From positions 1-33,983 of the forward strand of contig CAKSSJ010000025.1 of the NCBI GenBank assembly GCA_934488615.1: 33,983 nt of DNA. Direction: 5' to 3'. Made by a program: the position numbers and the translations under genes. Numbering within the stretch: the first letter of the stretch is position 1; every line of letters starts with the position of its first letter. The notes beneath the pieces were generated by a model. It did not search any database. It saw only the letters and a program-made list of their open reading frames with translations, and had not been told where the DNA came from. Below are positions 22,634-31,615 of this stretch, one piece after another. Source of the DNA: an uncultured Eubacteriales bacterium (GTDB taxonomy: Bacteria; Bacillota; Clostridia; Oscillospirales; Acutalibacteraceae).

Positions 22634-24235
22634 TCAAAATTCGTCGTTAAGCACCGCGTGAGCACAGCGGATTCCGTCAACCGCGGCGGAAACTATACCT
22701 CCTGCATAGCCTGCACCCTCGCCGCACGGGTAAAGTCCGCGTACCTTGAGGGACTGATAATACTCATCGCGGACTATACGCACGGGTGATGAGGACCTCG
22801 TTTCTGGTGCTGTCAGAACTGCGTCAGGGAGGTCAAAGCCCTTGAGCTGGGTTCCCCATTTTACGATTGCCGCCGCCATTGCTTCGGTCACCTTTTGCGG
22901 AAGAACCTGACGGATATCGCCGAGCTTGACTCCCGTTGCACACGAGGGATTGACGTTGCCGAGCTGAGTTGATTTGACATTCTGAAGAAAATCGCCAACA
23001 AGCTGGGCAGGAGCAGTGTAGTCCTCGCCGCCGACGCGGAAGGCTTTCTCTTCAATCTCCTGCTGAAGCTTAAAGCCTGCAAGCGGATGCTCACTGCCGT
23101 AATCCTCGGGTTCGACGCCGACAAGAATTGCCGAGTTGGAGTTTTCGCCGTCACGGGCATAATTGCTCATTCCGTTGACAACAACAGCGCCGCTATCGCT
23201 CGTTGCGGCAACGACCGTGCCGCCGGGGCACATGCAGAAGGTGTAAGCACCCCTGTGATGAAGCGAATGGTTGGCGAGCTTGTAGTCCGCCGCGCCGAGG
23301 GCGGGATGGCCTGCAAAGTCACCATACTGAGCACGGTCGATCATCTCTCTCGGATGCTCGATTCTTGCTCCGACGGAAAACGGCTTCTGCATGATGTCAA
23401 TACCCTTGCGATAAAGCATTTCGACCGTGTCCTTGGCAGAATGACCGACCGCAAGAATTACGCTGTCGGTTTCGAGGTCGATTTTTTCGCCTTTTTCATT
23501 TATATAGGAAATTCCGTGAACAACACCGTTGGCGATAATTATATCGGTCAGCTTGCAGGAAAAATGCACATCTCCGCCGAGGCTTTTGATCTCCTCGCGA
23601 ATGTTTTTGACAACCTGAACAAGCTTATCAGTGCCTATGTGCGGCCGCCATGACCAAAGGATATCCTCGGGCGCACCGTATTCCACAAAGTCAAGAAAAA
23701 CCTTGCGGCAAAGCTTGTCTTTTATGCCCGTTGTAAGCTTTCCGTCCGAGAAGGTGCCTGCACCGCCCTCGCCGAATTGAACATTTGAAGTTTCGTCGAG
23801 CTTTTTTGTCGTCCAGAAGCGGTTGACATCAGCGGTTCTTGCGTCAATGTCGCGTCCACGTTCAAGCACGATAGGGCGAAGTCCTGCCCTTGCAAGAGTG
23901 AGCGCCGCCCACATTCCGCCCGGACCGAAGCCGACGACGATCGGGCGAAGCTCGCTTGTTCGTCTGTTTTCGGGCATAACATATGTAAACGGATCAACAA
24001 TTGCCGCCTTTTTGTTTCTGCTTTTTGCAAGAATCTCCTTTTCGTCGCCGTCAACGGTCACATCAACGCTGTGGACGAAAAAGAGGTTTTCTTTTTTTCT
24101 GGAGTCAAGGGATTTTCTGACGATCTCAAGGGAAAGTATTTTTCTTTTAGGCATGCGCAAGGCCTTTGCCGTGCCTGTAAGCACATCGTCATAAGTGCCC
24201 TCTAACGGAGTTTTTATTTCATTTACTCTTATCAT
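22634..24235 (-). CDS. FAD-dependent dehydrogenase of the COG2509 type
   Basis: 533 residues. An N-terminal domain of about 90 residues (MIRVNEIKTPLEGTYDDVLT) precedes the dinucleotide-binding fold VVGFGPGGMWAALTLARAGL. Next come LERGRDIDAR, NVQFGEGGAGTFSDGKLTTG, a second nucleotide strand VILAVGHSAKDT and the C-terminal FAD contact GLYPCGEGAGYAGGIVSAAV. This order is that of uncharacterised FAD-dependent dehydrogenases near the YhiN/aminoacetone-oxidase-like group. The substrate is unknown. It begins 13 bases after the stop of the 24249 gene and is probably co-transcribed with it. Confidence 0.88.
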   Translation of the reverse strand: MIRVNEIKTPLEGTYDDVLTGTAKALRMPKRKILSLEIVRKSLDSRKKENLFFVHSVDVTVDGDEKEILAKSRNKKAAIVDPFTYVMPENRRTSELRPIVVGFGPGGMWAALTLARAGLRPIVLERGRDIDARTADVNRFWTTKKLDETSNVQFGEGGAGTFSDGKLTTGIKDKLCRKVFLDFVEYGAPEDILWSWRPHIGTDKLVQVVKNIREEIKSLGGDVHFSCKLTDIIIANGVVHGISYINEKGEKIDLETDSVILAVGHSAKDTVEMLYRKGIDIMQKPFSVGARIEHPREMIDRAQYGDFAGHPALGAADYKLANHSLHHRGAYTFCMCPGGTVVAATSDSGAVVVNGMSNYARDGENSNSAILVGVEPEDYGSEHPLAGFKLQQEIEEKAFRVGGEDYTAPAQLVGDFLQNVKSTQLGNVNPSCATGVKLGDIRQVLPQKVTEAMAAAIVKWGTQLKGFDLPDAVLTAPETRSSSPVRIVRDEYYQSLKVRGLYPCGEGAGYAGGIVSAAVDGIRCAHAVLNDEF

Positions 24236-24248
24236 AAAAATTATCCTG

Positions 24249-25073
24249 TTAAAAATTTTTGATATATTTTAAAATTCGCATCTCGTGGCTCTGCGAATTA
24301 TACATTACTTGGTAAATCGTGTGTCTGTCAGATTGCGGCAGAGAGTTAAATGCTTTTGAATCGCAGTCAAAGAACAGAAAACAGTCATAGCTTTCTGTTT
24401 TGAATGTGGAAATTGCGAGCTTGCGAATTTCCTTTGGGATTTCATCAAGCCATATGGGGTTTTGCTTTATAAAGCTTTCAAATTCTTTTGCTTTATCCGC
24501 GCTGTAAATTACGTCTGTGCAGTAAAGCAGTTTTTCTCCCATAAAAAAGGATTTCAGCGAAGAAAAAATACTTTTGTTTTCTTCGTCGGCGAGCACACCG
24601 TCAACCGTGGTCGCGGTTACACATTCGGGAAACTTTATGCCGATATTTTTCTCAACCTCGGCAACATAACTGTAATCATATGTATAGCCTTCCTTGCCGA
24701 GAGATATCTGAGACGGATTTACGGGATAAATAAAATTTATTACCTGCAATGCACAGCAGGCAAGGCATATCAGCTTTGTTATAATTTCTCTGCCGATCCT
24801 GCCCATATAATAATAGATGAAAAACAGGGAACCGAGGGGAACAATTAAAAAAGCTATCGGTATCCATATCGGGGTTTTGCCGTGAACGCTGTACCAGCTT
24901 TGAATAAAAGAGCGGCAAAAAATCAGTGCGGCAATATTGACAATAATGATCATTACACGCATCAGAACGGGCGAGCGGTATCTGCCGTCAAATTGCGGCT
25001 CAAAGTCAAACTCGGGAGGGCGCTCGTGAAGCTCTTCGCCGTCTATGCGTTTTTCTGTTTCTTCTTGTGACAT
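24249..25073 (-). CDS. Unrecognised membrane protein
   Basis: 274 residues. An acidic cytosolic N-terminus of about 35 residues (MSQEETEKRIDGEELHERPP) is followed by three or so membrane helices (VMIIIVNIAALIFCRSFIQ, IWIPIAFLIVPLGSLFFIYY, ITKLICLACCALQVINFIYP). An extracytoplasmic domain of about 150 residues follows, containing YSYVAEVEKNIGIKFPECVT and SYDCFLFFDCDSKAFNSLPQ. No family recognised. It precedes the FAD-dehydrogenase gene by 13 bases; a functional link is possible but not shown. Confidence 0.7.
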   Translation of the reverse strand: MSQEETEKRIDGEELHERPPEFDFEPQFDGRYRSPVLMRVMIIIVNIAALIFCRSFIQSWYSVHGKTPIWIPIAFLIVPLGSLFFIYYYMGRIGREIITKLICLACCALQVINFIYPVNPSQISLGKEGYTYDYSYVAEVEKNIGIKFPECVTATTVDGVLADEENKSIFSSLKSFFMGEKLLYCTDVIYSADKAKEFESFIKQNPIWLDEIPKEIRKLAISTFKTESYDCFLFFDCDSKAFNSLPQSDRHTIYQVMYNSQSHEMRILKYIKNF

Positions 25074-25115
25074 AGCTTCACCGTCCTTGATTTATGTGCC
25101 GAAGTATGTTGATGC

Positions 25116-25149
25116 AATGCTCGGCTCCCTATTATAGGGAGCCTGCATT
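25116..25149. terminator. Perfect hairpin downstream of the aminopeptidase gene
   Basis: AATGC-TC-GGCTCCCTA (25116-25131) pairs with TAGGGAGCC-T-GCATT (25135-25149). There is no T-run on the minus strand, so termination is inferred from its position 22 bases after the stop codon. Confidence 0.55.
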
Positions 25150-25170
25150 TATTTGCGTGTTTTGTAAAAA

Positions 25171-26577
25171 TTATGCCTTAAAGAAAGCGGTGAACGCCTT
25201 GTTTGCCATGTAAACATCGAGCTTTGCGATGAGCTCAAACGGAGCGTGCATTGAAAGAACTGGAACGCCGACGTCAATAACATCAACATCAAGGTTTGCA
25301 ACATACTTTGCGACCGTTCCGCCGCCGCCTGCGTCAACCGCACCAAGCTCGCCAAGCTGCCAATTTACATTAGCGTTGTTGAAAATTCTCGTAACCTCGC
25401 CGACAAATTCTGCACTTGCGTCCGAGGTGCCGCCCTTGCCTCTTGCACCTGTGTACTTCGTGACAACGATACCTCTGTTGAGATAGGAAGCGTTTCTTGC
25501 CTCGAACGGGGTCGGGAAGGTCGGGTCAAATGCCGCATTGACATCGGCGGAAAGACACTTCGACTTTGAAAGAACGTCCCAGACCATAAGACCTTCGGCT
25601 CTTGCAAGGTCGGCGATGAAATACTTCATATATGATGAATTAAGTCCCGTGTTTCCGTCCGAGCCTGTCTCCTCCTTGTCGGTGAGAACGGCAACGGCTG
25701 TGTAATCGGGAGCCTCGTCAAGGTCAAGAATTGCTCTGAGCTCGGGATAAGCGCAGACACGGTCGTCGTGGCCGTAGCCGCCGATAAGACTGCGGTCGAA
25801 GCCGATATCCGTAACCTTTGCCGCGGGAACCATTTCAAGCTCGGCTGTGAGGAAGTCCTCCTCGACCATGCCGTACTTCTCGTTGAGAAGCTTGAGGATG
25901 TTGAGCTTAACAAGCTCGCTGCCCTTGTCCGCCTTGAACGGAAGCGAACCGACGATAACGTTCAGCTCCTCGCCCTTGATTCCGTCATCAAGGTTTCTCT
26001 TATCCTGCTCCTTTGAAAGGTGGGGAAGCAGGTCGGATATAACGAACTGGGGCTCGCCCTCTTTTTCGCCGAGGCTGACTTCAACCTCGGTGCCGTCACG
26101 CAGAACGACAACGCCATGGAGAGACATCGGAATGGTAGTCCACTGATATTTCTTGATTCCGCCGTAGTAGTGAGTCTTGAAAAGTGCAACCTCGTTAGCT
26201 TCATAAAGCGGATTTGGCTTGAGATCAAGACGCGGAGAGTCGATATGAGCCGCCGCAATTCTTACACCCTCGCCGACGCTCTTTTTGCCGATAACGGCAA
26301 GGATGACCGCTTTTTTGCGGTTGAGATAGTAAACCTTGTCGCCGGGTGCGTACTTCTTGAATTTATCGAAGGGAACGAAGCCCTTTTTCTCTGCCTCAGC
26401 AACAACGAACTTGGCGACTTCGCGCTCAGTCTTGTTGTCATTGAGGAATTTTTTGTAATCCTCGGCGAAATCCATCGCCCTTTGAAGCTCTGCTTCATCT
26501 ACAAAATTTGCGCTGTGCTTCTTGTTCATAAACAATTTTTCGCACAAAACATCAACTTCTGTCTTTTCTTCTGCCAT
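25171..26577 (-). CDS. M18-family aspartyl/leucyl aminopeptidase
   Basis: 468 residues, with AAGGAGG before the start. The co-catalytic zinc ligands of the M18 family are in place: H111-x-D113 (AAHIDSPRLDLKP), GYGHDDRVC near 268-275, E302-E303 in DKEETGSDG, and H444 in SMHAPFELIAKLD. The length is typical. M18 enzymes are cytosolic, form dodecamers and remove N-terminal residues, often acidic or hydrophobic, from peptides. It starts 91 bases after the TsaC-CoaE gene, so it may be the last gene of the DUF951-prfA transcript. Confidence 0.93.
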   Translation of the reverse strand: MAEEKTEVDVLCEKLFMNKKHSANFVDEAELQRAMDFAEDYKKFLNDNKTEREVAKFVVAEAEKKGFVPFDKFKKYAPGDKVYYLNRKKAVILAVIGKKSVGEGVRIAAAHIDSPRLDLKPNPLYEANEVALFKTHYYGGIKKYQWTTIPMSLHGVVVLRDGTEVEVSLGEKEGEPQFVISDLLPHLSKEQDKRNLDDGIKGEELNVIVGSLPFKADKGSELVKLNILKLLNEKYGMVEEDFLTAELEMVPAAKVTDIGFDRSLIGGYGHDDRVCAYPELRAILDLDEAPDYTAVAVLTDKEETGSDGNTGLNSSYMKYFIADLARAEGLMVWDVLSKSKCLSADVNAAFDPTFPTPFEARNASYLNRGIVVTKYTGARGKGGTSDASAEFVGEVTRIFNNANVNWQLGELGAVDAGGGGTVAKYVANLDVDVIDVGVPVLSMHAPFELIAKLDVYMANKAFTAFFKA

Positions 26578-26668
26578 TGTGATTTCCTCCTTAAAAATTC
26601 GACCGATTTACGGTAAACTTATTCTTTTTCGCCTTGCTTGAACCGACAGTTTGTGCAGGGCGATTGTT

Positions 26669-28255
26669 TTATAATTCATTCAGCTGATCGGACAGGCTTT
26701 CGTTTCCGTTGTTGCAGATAATAATATCTGCCCTTTCTATATAATATTGCTCATTTTTCTGCGCGTTTATTCTGAGCATGGCTGTCTCGCGGTTTATACC
26801 GTCACGCTTCATTATGCGATCGGCGCGTATCTCCTTGTCAGCGGTCACGACTATCATTTTTGTGCAGTATTTCGGCAGGTCGCAATCGAAAATCGCCGCC
26901 GCGTCAATGATAACGCCCTTGTGCTCCGAAGTAAAATTATTTTTTATGGTTTCAAGTGTGAGCCTTGTTATCGCAGGATGAGTGATTTTGTTGAGTCGCT
27001 GACGCTTATGCTCGTTGGCAAATGCACGCTTGGCAAGCTCACTGCGGATAAGCTTTCCGTCGGAATCGAGAATTTCCTTTCCGAATTCAGCGACAAGCGC
27101 ATCAAGCACCTCGGGTATCTCGACAGCCTTTCTTGCAAGAATGTCTCCGTCAACTATCAGGTAGCCCTTTCGTTTCAGCTCATTGCCGACTGTGGTTTTG
27201 CCTGCACCGCTCTGCCCCGTCAGACCGTAAATAACGGGCGGCTCGATAATTTTGAACGCCGCCGCACGCAAAAGACGGTTGTAAACACCGAGACCTACAC
27301 CCTCGGCGGACGGTGCACGCACGAAAACACGCTTGATTCCCATATCGTCAAATTTGCGCAAATCATCAAAAAGACTGTGCGCCTGTTCGAGCGAATTGTC
27401 CTTCCTTCCGAATGAAAGGCACGGGACGGGAAGCTCGTTTTCCTCACCGTCAAAGCAAAGCGCCGCATCGCCTTCTTGCAGATCGCAGTCAATCTGATAT
27501 CTGAAGCTCGGCAGACTGCCGTTTACTATATATACTTCGGCTTTCGGCGAATAATGCTTGTATTTCATTCCCGGGGAAGCGGGGCGCTCGCCCTCCTTGA
27601 GCTGTGAGAGAACGGCAGGGTCGATATCGACATGACCAAGCACCTCTTCAAGCTGCTCGTGAGTTATTCCGCCCGGTCTGAGAAGTCTCGGCGGATCGGT
27701 TGCAAGCGTGACGACCGTGGATTCAATACCCACGTCGCACGGACCGCCGTCAACGATTGCTTCAATTTTTCCATTCATGTCGTCCATAACATGTCTTGCC
27801 GTTGTCGGACTCGGGAGCCCCGAGGAATTTGCGGACGGCGCGGCAAGCGGACGGCCTGTTTTCTCAATTATCGCTCTTGCAACAGGGTGGGACGGCATAC
27901 GAACGGCAACCGTAGGCAGACCTGTACTCACCTCGTCGGGAATTATATCGGATTTCGGCAAAATTATTGTCATCGGACCCGGCCAATATCGGTCGGCAAG
28001 CTCCTTTGCCTTGTGCGGCACACCCTTGACAAGCCTGTATATTTCCTCAAAGCGGCTGATATGTACTATCAACGGATTGTCCATCGGTCTGCCTTTTGCC
28101 TTAAAAATTTTAGCGACCGCATCCGGATTCAGAGCGTCCGCCGCAAGTCCGTAAACCGTCTCGGTCGGAATTGCGACAAGTCCGCCGCTTTTGAGAATTT
28201 TAGCGGCTTTTTCTATGTCCTGCTGTGAGCCGCCGTCAAAAATTTCAGTTTCCAT
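26669..28255 (-). CDS. Fusion of threonylcarbamoyl-AMP synthase (TsaC/Sua5) and dephospho-CoA kinase (CoaE)
   Basis: 528 residues in one uninterrupted frame. Residues 1 to about 215 are the YrdC/Sua5 catalytic domain: GGLVAIPTETVYGLAADALN, KGRPMDNPLIVHI, YWPGPMTIIL and LAAPSANSSG. A SUA5 domain follows to about 335 (PASPGMKYKHYSPKAEVYIV). From about 340 to the end it is a CoaE kinase: Walker A GLTGQSGAGKTT, LIVDGDILAR (family DADxIAR) and LNKITHPAI. The first part makes the t6A37 tRNA precursor; the second phosphorylates dephospho-CoA, the last CoA step. The gene starts 4 bases after the prfA stop. The fusion is not the usual arrangement, where the two genes are separate. Confidence 0.92.
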   Translation of the reverse strand: METEIFDGGSQQDIEKAAKILKSGGLVAIPTETVYGLAADALNPDAVAKIFKAKGRPMDNPLIVHISRFEEIYRLVKGVPHKAKELADRYWPGPMTIILPKSDIIPDEVSTGLPTVAVRMPSHPVARAIIEKTGRPLAAPSANSSGLPSPTTARHVMDDMNGKIEAIVDGGPCDVGIESTVVTLATDPPRLLRPGGITHEQLEEVLGHVDIDPAVLSQLKEGERPASPGMKYKHYSPKAEVYIVNGSLPSFRYQIDCDLQEGDAALCFDGEENELPVPCLSFGRKDNSLEQAHSLFDDLRKFDDMGIKRVFVRAPSAEGVGLGVYNRLLRAAAFKIIEPPVIYGLTGQSGAGKTTVGNELKRKGYLIVDGDILARKAVEIPEVLDALVAEFGKEILDSDGKLIRSELAKRAFANEHKRQRLNKITHPAITRLTLETIKNNFTSEHKGVIIDAAAIFDCDLPKYCTKMIVVTADKEIRADRIMKRDGINRETAMLRINAQKNEQYYIERADIIICNNGNESLSDQLNEL

Positions 28256-28259
28256 GTTA

Positions 28260-29327
28260 TTACTCAGCTTTCAGTTTTTCGGCTGTATCTGCGGTGATGA
28301 GAGCGTCGATAAGCTCGTCAAGGTCACCGTTCATAATAGCCTCTATTTTATATAAGGTCAGCCCGATTCGATGGTCGCTGACACGACCCTGCGGGAAGTT
28401 GTAGGTTCTTATTCTCTCGCTTCTGTCGCCCGTGCCGACCTGCGATTTTCTTTCGCCTGCAATGGCTTCGTTCTGCTTTGCACGCTCCTGTTCGAGAATT
28501 CTCGAACGCAGAATTTTCATCGCTTTGTCCTTGTTTTTATACTGGCTTCGCTCGTCCTGACATTCAACGACCGTGCCCGTCGGAATATGCGTGATCCTTA
28601 TTGCCGATTCGGTCTTATTGATGTGCTGACCGCCCGCACCGCTTGAACGGAAGGTATCTATCTGGAGATCTGTCGGGTTGATTTGCAGGTCAACCTCCTC
28701 CGCCTCCGGCAGAACAGCAACCGTAACGGTCGAGGTGTGGATTCTGCCCTGCGATTCCGTTTCGGGGACACGCTGAACACGGTGAACGCCGCTCTCAAAC
28801 TTAAAGCGCGAATATGCACCGTCGCCCGATATCATAAAGCTTATTTCTTTATATCCGCCAAGCTCGGTAGGGTTGGCATTGAGAATTTCCGTTTTCCAGC
28901 CCTTAGCCTCGGCATACATCGAATACATTCTGAAAAGTGAATTTGCAAAAAGTGCGGATTCCTCGCCGCCTGCGCCGCCCCTGATTTCAATGATTACGTT
29001 TTTGTCATCGTTCGGGTCCCTCGGCAGCAGAAGAATTTTCAGCTCTTCTTTAATTTTCTCAAGCTCGTCTCTCGACTGCTCAAATTGTTCCTGAACCATC
29101 TCACGGAAGTCTTTATCAAGTCCGCCCTCGTCGAGCAATGCCTGAGCCTCTTCAAAATCGGCGTTCACCTTTTTATACTCGCGGTATTTTTCAACCACGG
29201 GGGTCAGGTGCTTTGCCTCCTGCATGAGCGTCTTGTATTTTTCAATGTCGGACACCACGTCGGGATCAAAAAGCTGAGCGTTAATGCTTTCAAATTTTTC
29301 CTCAACGGATTTCAGTTTTTCTATCAT
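28260..29327 (-). CDS. prfA: Peptide chain release factor 1
   Basis: 355 residues, normal length. The GGQ motif that triggers peptide release is at 232-234 (SSGAGGQHINKTE). The stop-codon recognition motif reads PET at 188-190 (VHRVQRVPETE), the PxT type of RF1, which reads UAA and UAG; RF2 would have SPF. The N-terminal helical bundle is complete. It lies between the DUF951 gene (41-base gap) and the TsaC-CoaE fusion (4-base gap). The usual neighbour prmC, which methylates this GGQ, is not in the window. Confidence 0.96.
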   Translation of the reverse strand: MIEKLKSVEEKFESINAQLFDPDVVSDIEKYKTLMQEAKHLTPVVEKYREYKKVNADFEEAQALLDEGGLDKDFREMVQEQFEQSRDELEKIKEELKILLLPRDPNDDKNVIIEIRGGAGGEESALFANSLFRMYSMYAEAKGWKTEILNANPTELGGYKEISFMISGDGAYSRFKFESGVHRVQRVPETESQGRIHTSTVTVAVLPEAEEVDLQINPTDLQIDTFRSSGAGGQHINKTESAIRITHIPTGTVVECQDERSQYKNKDKAMKILRSRILEQERAKQNEAIAGERKSQVGTGDRSERIRTYNFPQGRVSDHRIGLTLYKIEAIMNGDLDELIDALITADTAEKLKAE

Positions 29328-29368
29328 AAATTGTTCCTCCGAAAAAATATATATTTTTCAGAGAAGCG

Positions 29369-29557
29369 CTAATCCTCTTCGGGACGAATAATTCTGCGAA
29401 TGTTTTTCTCCGCCTTGGAGCGCGGAACCATGACCTCATGGCCGCATTTTTCGCATTTAATTTTAAAATCCATGCCCGAGCGCAAAACATCAAATGTATT
29501 ACAGCCGCAGGGATGGTTCTTCTTCATAACGAGCTTGTCGCCCACACGAACGTCCAT
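29369..29557 (-). CDS. DUF951 family small zinc-ribbon-like protein
   Basis: 62 residues, AGGAG 8 bases before the ATG. Family signature visible: VGDKLVMKKNHPCGCNTFDV, a CxxC pair in IKCEKCGHEVMVPR, and an ending rich in Lys/Arg. The four cysteines suggest one bound zinc. DUF951 proteins are small, nearly universal in Firmicutes and of unknown function; here it leads a translation-related operon with prfA. Confidence 0.93.
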   Translation of the reverse strand: MDVRVGDKLVMKKNHPCGCNTFDVLRSGMDFKIKCEKCGHEVMVPRSKAEKNIRRIIRPEED

Positions 29558-29583
29558 GCAATCACTCCTTTTAAACCTATTCC

Positions 29584-29612
29584 ATTATATTATAACACAT
29601 TCTGCACTGAAA
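29584..29612 (-). promoter_or_regulatory. Promoter of the DUF951-prfA operon
   Basis: Minus strand TTTCAG (29607-29612), 17-bp spacer, TATAAT (29584-29589). A second TATAAT lies at 29589-29594. Confidence 0.55.
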
Positions 29613-29700
29613 GTATAGAGCAAATTGTCATTATCGGGAATACAAATCATATAATTATGTAGAAAAATAATTTATAATTAAAATAAAGGTGGTAAAACTT

Positions 29701-30627
29701 ATGCAAAACTTTAAACCTGAAGGTCAGACAATTCTCACCCAGTCCAATCAGGCGGCGCTTTCTTCGCCGAATTCTCTGCACGAGGCATGTATCGTCGGCG
29801 ATACGCTCGAGGCAAGGGCTTTGCTCTGCGATAAGGAGCATAATCTGCGTGTGGATCTCGGCTGTATGTACGGAATAATTCCGCACAACGAGGGCGCGCT
29901 CGGCATTGATGACGGATCGGTTAGGGATATTGCGCTGATTTCCAGAGTCAACAAACCCGTAATGTTTAAGATTATCGGTTTTCAGAAGGATGAAAACGAC
30001 CGCGAATATGCCATTTTGAGCCGAAAGGCGGTGCAAAAGGAGTGTATGGATAATTACATTTCAAAGCTTCGCCCGGGCGATGTGATTTCCGCAAGGGTAA
30101 CTCACATGGAAAATTTCGGCGTTTTCCTCGATATCGGTGCAGGAATTAACGGTCTTTTGCCGATCGACAGCATATCTGTTTCCAGAATTCCGCACCCCTC
30201 GGTGCGGTTCTCGGTCGGACAGACAATAAGAGTTGTTGTAAAGTCTATTGATGAGCAGGGACGCCTTACCTTTTCTCATAAGGAGCTGCTCGGTACATGG
30301 GAGCAGAATGCCGATGAATTTGCCCCCGGCGAAACCGTCCCGGGAATAGTGCGCTCCGTTGAGAGCTACGGCATTTTTGTTGAGCTGACTCCGAATTTGG
30401 CAGGACTTGCGGAGTATTCCCCGGGAATTGCGGCAGGCTGTCATGCGGGCGTATATATAAAAAGTATGCTTCCCGAACGCATGAAAATAAAGCTTATAAT
30501 TGTTGACGCTTTTGAGGCGGAATATCCTACACCGCCGATCAAGTATTTCACCGAGCTTGACCATATTGACAGATGGGTTTATTCACCGTCAGAGTGTTCC
30601 AAAGTTATCGAAAGCAGCTTTTGCTGA
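29701..30627 (+). CDS. S1-domain RNA-binding protein
   Basis: 308 residues; the ATG at 29701 is chosen since AAAGGTGG (29685-29692) lies 8 bases before it, and a GTG at 29689 would fall in that site. Two S1 (OB-fold) domains are recognisable: GDVISARVTHMENFGVFLDI with GINGLLPIDSIS (about 125-205), and GETVPGIVRSVESYGIFVEL (about 215-260). A diverged S1-like segment precedes them (GDTLEARALLCDKEHNLRVD, GCMYGIIP). It resembles short Firmicute versions of ribosomal protein S1, so it probably binds mRNA or structured RNA; whether it works on the ribosome is not shown. Confidence 0.85.
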   Translation: MQNFKPEGQTILTQSNQAALSSPNSLHEACIVGDTLEARALLCDKEHNLRVDLGCMYGIIPHNEGALGIDDGSVRDIALISRVNKPVMFKIIGFQKDENDREYAILSRKAVQKECMDNYISKLRPGDVISARVTHMENFGVFLDIGAGINGLLPIDSISVSRIPHPSVRFSVGQTIRVVVKSIDEQGRLTFSHKELLGTWEQNADEFAPGETVPGIVRSVESYGIFVELTPNLAGLAEYSPGIAAGCHAGVYIKSMLPERMKIKLIIVDAFEAEYPTPPIKYFTELDHIDRWVYSPSECSKVIESSFC

Positions 30628-30661
30628 TCATTTTTCATATTTCGACAGAAAAAATAAATTC

Positions 30662-30690
30662 TTGCATTTTCAAGCCACTTGTATTATAAT
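30662..30690 (+). promoter_or_regulatory. Promoter of the PHP gene
   Basis: TTGCAT (30662-30667), 17-bp spacer, TATAAT (30685-30690), about 50 bases before the start codon. Confidence 0.7.
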
Positions 30691-30741
30691 ATAATCAGAA
30701 TAATATTGTGGTTTTTGTAGAATGTAGGAGGATATTAAAAA

Positions 30742-31599
30742 ATGATCTGTGATTTACATTGTCATACTAAGCTTTCGGACGGTTCAATGGGCATAGATGA
30801 CCTTATTGTTTTAGCGGAAAAATGCGGCGTTACAAATCTGGCTATTACCGACCTTGATTGCCTTGCGGGTACCGTAAGAGCGCGTCTTATAGGCGAGCGC
30901 CACGGTATCAAAGTCATTCAGGGCGTTGAGATTTCCGCTTATGACAGTGAAAATGACAGGGAGGTTTTCATTCTCGGATATATGAGCGATTCGCCTGACC
31001 GTCTTGAGGGCCTTTGTCACCGTAACCTTGTCGCGAGAAAAAGAGCGGCGCAGTTTATGATGATCAAGGCGGCACAGCGCTTCCCGATAACGACGGATCT
31101 GGTGCTTAAATGCGCGCAGGGTTCAACCAACGTTTACCCTGTTCATATAATGGCGGCTCTTGTTGAGAGCGGAGTTACAACCGAGCTTTTCGGTGATCTG
31201 TATAAGGAGCTTTTTGTCAGCGGAGGAGAGAAGAGCATTCTCATTAAGCCGAAGTTTTCGGAATTCGGCGAGGTCATTCAGGCAATTCACGATGCTGGCG
31301 GAATAGCAATTCTTTCCCATCCCGGTGAATACGATGGAACCAATATTGTTGAAAAGGCGATAGAGGACGGCATTGACGGCTTTGAAGCATGGTGCCCTGA
31401 GCACGATGATACAACCGCGGAGAAATATGCGGTTCTTGCTAAGAAGAACGGTATACTCGCCGTAGGCGGAAGCGGATTCCGAGGCAGACACAACCGAGCT
31501 TGCGTAACTCTCGGAACTGTTACAACTCCTGAGGACAGATACACAGAGTTTTCAAATTATAAGGCAAAAATCCGCCGTCAAAAAGCAAAGGCGGAATAA
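30742..31599 (+). CDS. PHP-domain phosphoesterase (RNase AM / YciV-like)
   Basis: 285 residues, AGGAGG 10-11 bases before the ATG. The PHP metal motifs are complete: DLHCHTKLSDGS at the N-terminus, LAITDLDCLAG, IKVIQGVEISAY, AILSHPGEYDG and the final FRGRHNRA. Bacterial relatives (YciV/TrpH) are 3'-5' or 5'-3' phosphoesterases that act on nucleotides or short RNA, for example RNase AM. The same function is a reasonable inference but not certain. It is followed 16 bases later by an unknown gene, likely co-transcribed. Confidence 0.9.
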   Translation: MICDLHCHTKLSDGSMGIDDLIVLAEKCGVTNLAITDLDCLAGTVRARLIGERHGIKVIQGVEISAYDSENDREVFILGYMSDSPDRLEGLCHRNLVARKRAAQFMMIKAAQRFPITTDLVLKCAQGSTNVYPVHIMAALVESGVTTELFGDLYKELFVSGGEKSILIKPKFSEFGEVIQAIHDAGGIAILSHPGEYDGTNIVEKAIEDGIDGFEAWCPEHDDTTAEKYAVLAKKNGILAVGGSGFRGRHNRACVTLGTVTTPEDRYTEFSNYKAKIRRQKAKAE

Positions 31600-31615
31600 T
31601 CGGAGACACAAGAAA

